Source: Paramacrobiotus metropolitanus (taxonomy: Eukaryota; Tardigrada; Eutardigrada; Parachela; Macrobiotidae). Taken from it: a stretch of 64,000 nucleotides of DNA. The stretch's first letter is position 1, and the number at the start of each line of letters is the position of its first letter. The stretch lies in NCBI RefSeq assembly GCF_019649055.1, contig NW_026570461.1:40061-104060 (forward strand), given 5' to 3'. A program made the position numbers and the translations under genes. This document shows positions 57,788 to 64,000 of the stretch, in pieces. Under the pieces are notes generated by a model that saw only the letters and a list, made by a program, of their open reading frames with translations, did no database searches and was not told where the DNA came from.

Positions 57788-58671
57788 TAGTATACAGAGT
57801 ATACATGTCTGCCGGATTTCGGTAGGGAGCTCACGCGCCACGCGGGCAGGTTTACGCGACTCCTTTTACTGAAAGCAATAACCCGGAAATCTCTTACCGG
57901 TTACATCCGACATTTTCCACGCTGTTACATGACGCAGGAATTTTTCATTCAAAGCCGTTTCGCCGCAGGGACAAGGACGCTGCGATTTTTGCTTTCAGAA
58001 ATATCTTTGAAGTGCTACTACTGGAGCGCGTGTGCTGTGATGCCTGTGAATCGTACTAATTGGCCACAAAGGCTGGATGTCGTGACATCGAATAGTATTC
58101 TCTTCAAAACGTCTCGAGGCACACAAAGCTAGTGTAATTTTTCTGTTATTTGTTAGAGACGGCCTGGTTCTTTTTGCACGCTTAACGAAACCAAAAGACA
58201 CCTACCTGGTTGATCAGCAAAAGGAATAACTTGTTATTTTTGTAATCGACGTACCTTGCCTGGAACAGTAAATCGAACTTGTTATTGGGTGCCCGTAAAA
58301 TTTCGCCCTTTCAACTTGTCAAATACAGTTGGACGCAGACACTTCGAGGCAAATCAAACTCACCGGCAACGTTTTGTTGCGGGATATATAGTCGGTAGAA
58401 CATTTAGTCGGCAAGGCGTCACCCTTTCGAGAAATCTAAGACAGCGAAGCAATCTTAGATTCATAGAGTTCCAAGGGAAAAGATCGAAAACCTTCACCTG
58501 ATGTTCAAGATTCAAATAACCGTGGAACAGGACGGCTAATGATTAGAATGTACCGGTCTACTGTAAATTTTCCAAACATGGAGCTTCCCTCTTCTATTTG
58601 ATTAGGCTTTCAAATTCTGTATCTGTAATAAATAATACTCGTATTTTGCTGTATGAAATAAACAATTTCAG

Positions 58672-60180
58672 AAACTGTTACACGGCGTTCAGCAATTCCG
58701 AGATTCGTCAACTGCTGGATTGGTGCTGTCCGGGATGGAACGATATGACTTGGAAACAGCCGTGCACTGCGCCGCTAACAAAAAAACCTCTCCAGACTGC
58801 TCCCTTGGGCATAAGGCAAGCGTTAGTTTGCACGGAGTTGTTGCGATATTTTTCAAAGGAGAAGCAGAAAGCGGTTTTATTCTATTGGCATTCAGGTGCG
58901 TTCATCTTTTGGCTGGTTGTTCATGAAGATGTCGGCGTCATGCAACTTCCCGACTTTGATCAAAACCATTTTGGTCTGTTCTCAAATTACGAGTTCTACC
59001 AAGACATGTCCGAAACACTTCAAGGATTGTTAAACAGATGGAACTGGCGCACCGACTTTTTTGAACTGACGTTTGACGAGAAAACAGCCAAGAACGAATT
59101 GACGGGCTTCGGAATATTTGAAGATCTAAAGCGGTACTATTTACCACTTGGCAGTAAATTCGAGGATATCGTCTTGGAAATATTTACTACTCTCCTGTCC
59201 ACCAGAGTTGTTCCCACTTTTTCTGTTAAGCCCTATTCGAACTCTCAGATAAAGCGTGGAACAGAGAAGTACAACCGGCAGGAGAATCGTCTAAAATTAA
59301 AGGAACAGGATCCAAGTGTAAAAATGAACGACCTTTTTCCAGACTGGAGCAAACTGGAAGCCATCACTTGCTACGTATATCCGCCAGTGTACGTACCACA
59401 TTATCAAGGACCAACCACGAAGCGTATGGAGGACTACAAAACCTGGAAGACAAACTTGCAGGCGCGTAATGAAATAAATCCGGTCCCAAGGTACACTAAA
59501 TACCTTGGACCAACGAAAACGCAAACAAAGAAGAACAAAGCGAAAGAAGCAAATGCAGAGGCACAAAATGACGAAGGAAAAGCAGAACAAACCCAGCTGG
59601 AGCATTATGAGGTGCAAGCAAGGGGGGCGTCCGGCGAATATCATGCGTTTGACGCATTGAAGCGAGCGTTCGCGCGCCTCAAAGAAAAAGCGTTTATTGT
59701 ATTGCACTGGAAATTCGAAAACTATAACAAAGAACTGCATAAACTCCCAGATGTGGACATCCTAGTTATTCATGCAAGCCGTGGACCGGCGCTTTTTGAA
59801 GTGAAAACGATACAGTCTTATGACGAAATGAGCAACCAAGCTAAGAGGAAGAAGCTGGATGATATTTCTAGAACCGGATGCCTTAAGTCGAATGAACTCC
59901 GGGACGCCTTTCAAACATGTTTTCTGATAGAGGGGCAGTACAAGTACATAACATCTTTTATCTGTTTTCCGCTTCTGAAGTTTCCATCTGAGTTTTATAC
60001 CGGTATGGGGATATCATCATTTGCTGGATGAAACCTGGTTTGAGAAACTGAAAAATGAGCCATTTCGTCTTAACGATGTATGGCCACCATTGGAAGCTCA
60101 AACGGAAGCCTTTGAAATCTACATAAGCACAGTGAAAAAAATAGTCCAGCCAGAAATTTCGGGGTACTTCCATTCTTAAG
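58672..60180 (+). pseudogene. NERD-type nuclease domain part of a NERD-helicase protein
   Basis: The exon starts after CAATTTCAG at 58671; the frame remains open upstream, but its first codon is not ATG. The N-terminal 300 residues are unrecognised (WCCPGWNDMTWKQP; VPHYQGPTTKRMEDYKTWK). After a charged linker comes a NERD (restriction-endonuclease-fold) domain: GASGEYHAFDAL, PDVDILVIHA and ALFEVKTIQS give the Glu, Asp-x-Asp and E-V-K catalytic pattern. The frame shifts near 60005 and continues HHLLDETWFEKLKNEPF, then VQPEISGYF. It shifts again near 60170 into the helicase frame. NERD domains join superfamily 1 helicases in bacteria and some eukaryotes. Two frameshifts argue for decay, unless they are assembly errors. 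Confidence 0.6.
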
Positions 60181-61854
60181 GATTACGAAGTGTTGGAACG
60201 AGCTACTCAACTTGTCGGGCTCATGCCGCCGCCACCGGAGGTGTTTAAAAGTCCTTCATGTACAAAAAAGCTCCGCGGACAAAGGCCAATATTGTTTTTA
60301 AATCCGGAGCAAGAGGAAGCATGGTACGGTAGCAAACAGCAGTTGATCTGCGGTCCCCCAGGAACCGGAAAGACCATTCTGCTGCAGTACAAATGCCTGG
60401 AATTACTTCAGAAAAACGAGAACCAAAAAGCAATTATCCTTGCACCGCCAAATTTATCAATTTTATACAGAACATTTTTAAATGACCATTTCACTGCCGC
60501 ACAACGTTACTTGGTTCTGGCTGTATCAATGGACGATCCTTTTTTGTGCGCTTCACGGCAGATGATTAACAAATTCCTGCCCTGCCATGTGTTTATTGAC
60601 GAAGCCCAGTTATGCTTTTCTGGAATGGCAAAGGAAATGCATCTTATGTGGGAGTACAGCAAGCGAACGTTCGGCACAGTCCAGACGAACAAGATACACA
60701 CCGCGACAGAAGACTCACCTTCAACTTCGCAGACAGTCGCCATGCCAAAAGAGAGTGTTTTGACATGTGCAGGTGTTGAAGAACTGCACTTCTGGGCAGC
60801 GGTTTTGCCGGGCAACAATACGGGAGGATTAGAAGACACTCTGCTGTGTACGCACCTCAAAGTGTCTCTTCGAACCGCTCGAAACCTGCAGTCATGTTTT
60901 ACCCGCGGCGACAGCAGTCAGATTTTTGACCTCAATGTGTACGGCGAATTGCTTGATGGCCAGTACATAGTCCAACCACCGGGTAAAGATATTACGTCCC
61001 TGCTGCGCGACTTCGTTATGCGATCAGTACAGCGTTTCACGCTTCTCGGAATTGATGAAGGTGACATTGCGGTGATGAGCTCGGCTTCGCTAATTATTAC
61101 CACGAATTTGGAGGCGCAACTTCAGCCCGATCTGCCAAGGTTGAAATTCTTCACCGGTGAATATGATTTCGTTACACCTTCACTACAGCCTGATCTGCCA
61201 AGCCAGAAATCTTACGCCGGTGGACATGATATCGCTGCACCTGCATTACATCCTCAAAACCTTACAAACACCCATGATACACATTCTCTGGAATTTCAAG
61301 CTGCTATTGTCATATGCGACCCTGGCAGTCGAAACATGGCGTATACCACGTCTGATGCCACGGCCCTGGCCCGAAGTCGCGGAATTATCGGCTTATCCAA
61401 CCTAATGTGTTTGCCTGTTTATGATCAGGTGTTCATAAAGAGACATCAGCCTGCCGATTCATTAATTTACGAATCCGTCACCTCATTTGGTGTCCCTTAC
61501 ATACAGCACGACAACAAAAAAAAGTATCCTTGCATACTCCTGCTTTCAGAAACTTTCAGTGACGCAAATGTTGTTTCTTTAAATGAACTCGAAGTTTTGA
61601 ACAACAGAAATAAACGTTTCCACAAGATCCGCTACGCAAAATGCACCCAGCAGGAGATTACCGATGAGATGCTGCCAGACGGTGTCCATTTTGTTTTTGT
61701 ATTTCCATACAAAATCACACTTTCTCCGTACGACCTCCAGACACTGGATACGCCGGGCATTCAAGTGCGTTGCATTTGTGTTGTCTTTAATGATACCGGG
61801 GAGTGGGAACGCACTGATCCCTACGAGGGAAAAGTTCCGGAATTCGATATTTAA
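60181..61854 (+). CDS. Superfamily 1 helicase part of the NERD-helicase protein
   Basis: The frame is open from before 60181 (KDYEVLERATQLVGL) to TAA at 61852-61854; its first codon is not ATG, so it is read as a continuation of the NERD part. Motifs, numbered from GTG 60190: Q-like LNPEQEEAW (38-46), Walker A GPPGTGKT (55-62), motif Ia-like AIILAPPNLS, and motif II FIDEAQ (135-140). Late in the protein come FQAAIVICDPGS and an ALARSRGIIGL segment that fits motif VI. A roughly 23-residue unit (LQPDLP...) is repeated in tandem near 61123-61260. The missing start and the upstream frame breaks suggest a pseudogene or sequencing errors, but the helicase half is intact. Likely a DNA/RNA helicase linked to a nuclease; substrate unknown. 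Confidence 0.62.
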   Translation, partial: DYEVLERATQLVGLMPPPPEVFKSPSCTKKLRGQRPILFLNPEQEEAWYGSKQQLICGPPGTGKTILLQYKCLELLQKNENQKAIILAPPNLSILYRTFLNDHFTAAQRYLVLAVSMDDPFLCASRQMINKFLPCHVFIDEAQLCFSGMAKEMHLMWEYSKRTFGTVQTNKIHTATEDSPSTSQTVAMPKESVLTCAGVEELHFWAAVLPGNNTGGLEDTLLCTHLKVSLRTARNLQSCFTRGDSSQIFDLNVYGELLDGQYIVQPPGKDITSLLRDFVMRSVQRFTLLGIDEGDIAVMSSASLIITTNLEAQLQPDLPRLKFFTGEYDFVTPSLQPDLPSQKSYAGGHDIAAPALHPQNLTNTHDTHSLEFQAAIVICDPGSRNMAYTTSDATALARSRGIIGLSNLMCLPVYDQVFIKRHQPADSLIYESVTSFGVPYIQHDNKKKYPCILLLSETFSDANVVSLNELEVLNNRNKRFHKIRYAKCTQQEITDEMLPDGVHFVFVFPYKITLSPYDLQTLDTPGIQVRCICVVFNDTGEWERTDPYEGKVPEFDI

Positions 61855-63110
61855 GTATGGCGCGGAAATCGTCACACGTATTTCGTACCAACAATAATCC
61901 GGATCCAGATTTGCGAAATCGTATGACGGGCTGCTCTATTTGCTATCTCGTTTTAGAACTACAAATAAAGCACTGAAAGAGGGTGTAGCACACAGTTTGT
62001 TTGGTACTGGTGGTGTACCACGTAAAGCTACAGCTATGCGTAAAAAGCGTTATGTTTGGCACTTTGGCAGTTACATCAATAGCGGCCTCACTACATTGTC
62101 ATTATTCACCTTGTCGAATTTACACATCAAATACTTTCACTTTATTTAACATCTAATAATGTACTTCACACATGCTTATTTCTAATGTTGAACATTTTAT
62201 TTAATACTCTCAATACTTATTTCTGTATCAATATCTGCGGTGTACCGGAAATCCCATATGCATGGAACCGGTGAAATTGTGGTGCGGCGTGCGGTAGTAT
62301 GGGGTGTGTTACTCATGATTTGGGATTTTAGTTACGAAGTAATTATATTGATGTGTGCTAATTAGTCGGGCAAGCTTCTACAGAAGTTAAATAGTTATGA
62401 TGCTACAGGCGAACAGTTTTCACCTTGCGGTCCTTTCGAAGTAATGAAGAAACTGTAGAAATTATGCGCGAGCGCCGTCGTCAACCCACTTATATTCATT
62501 TTCGTTGCTTTAGTAAATGATGGTTATCGTCGTGCAAGCTGGAAGCAATCTTGTATTATACCACCCAGCTCTGATGGCGGCAAAGATCAGGCGAGTCCTT
62601 AAAAGTATCAACTAATCATTAATTTTTTGTTGAATCTCCTGTCGTCAAACATATTCGAGCATTGTACTGGTGACTACATTCGGAATTTAAAGAATCAACA
62701 TAAAAAATTAGAGAGCTTGAAAGCTTGCTCTGGAGATGGTTCTGACGATCAGCCTAAAGTTTTCTGCGTGAGTAAATAAAAAGCGAAACTCTGAACAAAG
62801 TTTGGTTGTTATTTCGCAACGCTGAAAGAAAAATCGTTACTTAGAATCTGGATGTAAGGAACACGGCTGCCAGCAGCCTGAGTTCGAAAATTTAAATGGC
62901 AGAATGCGCTGCAATAAAGGCGCTTGAGACCTGTGTGTAAGAAATTCAAGTGCCAAGCACGGCACAATGGCGTTGTGCCAATGATTGTATTGTGCATCTC
63001 GAATTCATTCTGGCGCACCATCGTCAAACAGTTTTCCTTGGCGTTTCACATTGAAATATGGACTCAATTGTAGGGATATAATTTTTAAGTTGCTTTCGCG
63101 TTGGGTTTGT
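61855..63110. other. 3' flank and spacer
   Basis: A 69-codon frame at 61940-62149 and other short frames lack signatures. AT-rich sequence leads up to the Ig membrane-gene copy. Nothing else is supported. Confidence 0.4.
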
Positions 63111-64000
63111 TAACCTGCTGTATCAGCATTGCGCTGTCGTTGACGACGTATCGGCAAGTTGCAAATGTGCCCGATAACGAACATCTGAATGTTACCGATC
63201 CAAAATTCAATCGATTCGCTATATTTGGCATGGTTTCTGTGTTAGTGTGGTATTAACCAGCCTTCTCGTCATCAAAATTCCATGGACAAACCGTGGTCCG
63301 CCAGGTGTGTTACCCGCGCCAGTGTCAGTAGTGCTCTCATCCAGGGCGCTCAAGTCCGCTAACAACACCGTCCAGTGTTGGAAGGATTACTGCACACAGT
63401 CACCCTATGATTGCCTCGATTATGACAAATACCTCATCAGCTGTTTAATACCCACCGCGTTCACCGGTAACATTGAACCAGTGCAATTTCAGCGTATGTT
63501 TTTTAAATCTAATTTTACCGTCTAACCAAAATTCACCGCTCGTAGAATTGAGAACATGCTTTAATTTAAGTACTTACGGAATTTTAAGACGCGTGTCGAA
63601 AGGAAATATTTGAAATTTGGACCAGTTAATGAATTTTGAATGACTGCAATTGTAACAAGATTTCAAGCAGTTGCATTTAAAACTGCTTTTAATTAATTTT
63701 ATTTTAAGAAACTCAAAACTAAATCTGTTAGGTGTCAGTTAATATAATTTTGTTAATGTGTTTTATTTGCAATTCGTATTTACCCACAAATAACGAAATT
63801 TATTTGGAAAGCAAAAAACTGATTGCGCAGCTACCGCCCCATGCGCGGTGTTTTTATAATACTGACCTTAACTTATGTAATATGGATTGCAGAGCGCCGG
63901 CACTATTTCAGATGAACGTCCGAGAAGGTGAGTCGGTGCAGCTATGATGCTCGAGGATATTGACGTGTGGGAGCTACACATCCGTACGTACTCCTAATTA
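63111..64000 (+). pseudogene. Partial copy of the Ig membrane gene, cut by the window edge
   Basis: Exon 1 is visible as two frames: ISIALSLTTYRQVANV to FAIFGMVSVL, then after a one-base shift near 63240 VLTSLLVIKIPW, CWKDYCTQSPYDCLDYDKYL and SCLIPTAFT. It ends at a GTAACA donor (63467). These match exon 1 of the gene at 6480-7858, including spacing and phase. The Ig exon starts at about 63895 and reads FQMNVREGESVQL, followed by TGA and then the Cys expected for the B strand. The frameshift and the TGA suggest a pseudogene. The rest lies beyond the window. Confidence 0.6.

Larger units (their letters stand above)
56222..58671. other. Probable large intron with hairpins and a flanked gene fragment
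   Basis: Between the proposed first exon and the NERD exon lie a low-complexity tract (56222-56330, inverse relative of 2880-3035), two hairpins and a 57-codon frame flanked by direct repeats (listed separately). The GTGGCTCACTAC-type words near 57189, 57409 and 57451 recur in both orientations. No further conserved exon is seen. Confidence 0.35.

Noticed and set aside
38570-64000. TGA read as selenocysteine in Ig exons
   Set aside because: Neither position is a plausible redox site, and no SECIS-like hairpin was identified; pseudogenes are the simpler reading.

Overview
The window is eukaryotic. Coding exons are broken by introns of about 50 bases to several kilobases with GT-AG (sometimes GC-AG) borders. 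The recognisable families are animal ones: a rhodopsin-class GPCR, immunoglobulin-domain membrane/secreted proteins, leucine-rich repeat proteins and an FMRP-like Agenet protein. DNA transposons (PIF/Harbinger and hAT type) are common. I infer an invertebrate animal genome. The phylum cannot be fixed from sequence alone. No operons, Shine-Dalgarno sites or organelle genes are seen.

Layout. 0.6-1.6 kb: an FMRP-like tandem-Agenet gene whose 3' end was rewritten by a 51-bp hAT-type miniature element. 3.8-4.8 kb: two small unknown ORFs. 6.5-7.9 kb (minus): a three-exon gene, two hydrophobic segments plus an Ig domain. 8.7-22.0 kb: a head-to-head pair of paralogous Ig + Ser/Thr-rich stalk genes, one minus (six exons) and one plus (seven exons), with nearly identical last exons. 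The first intron of the plus gene carries a 5.5-kb Harbinger-like element with inverted minisatellite ends, a decayed transposase, an apparently intact Myb/SANT partner gene and a nested 813-bp hAT MITE.

22.8-26.2 kb: a segmental block with a truncated multi-pass membrane gene and an Ig-exon relic. 26.8-28.9 kb (minus): a multi-exon class A GPCR, damaged near its end. 30.0-30.8 kb: an 802-bp element with perfect inverted ends that carries two tRNA-like cassettes. 31.6-32.7 kb: a second copy of the first part of the 22.8-kb block. 33-41 kb: mostly empty AT-rich DNA with a Tudor-like relic, a 1.57-kb hAT MITE and an Ig exon holding one TGA. 41.1-43.9 kb: the most complete copy of the multi-pass gene, three exons and 295 residues. 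44.5-46.3 kb (minus): a two-module LRR protein. 48-52.8 kb: decayed copies of several families, palindromes and a hairpin minisatellite. 55.6-61.9 kb: a NERD-nuclease/superfamily 1 helicase gene with broken frames. 63.1-64.0 kb: a partial copy of the 6.5-kb Ig gene.

The main theme is one expanding family of surface or secreted Ig proteins. They share phase-1 exon borders, Ig exons of 387-414 bases, exchangeable stalk exons and an acidic/aromatic tail, and are surrounded by decaying copies. This exon design permits exon shuffling and gene conversion, as in rapidly evolving recognition or mucosal coat proteins; that role is inference. Splice sites were read by eye and no transcripts or database searches were available.
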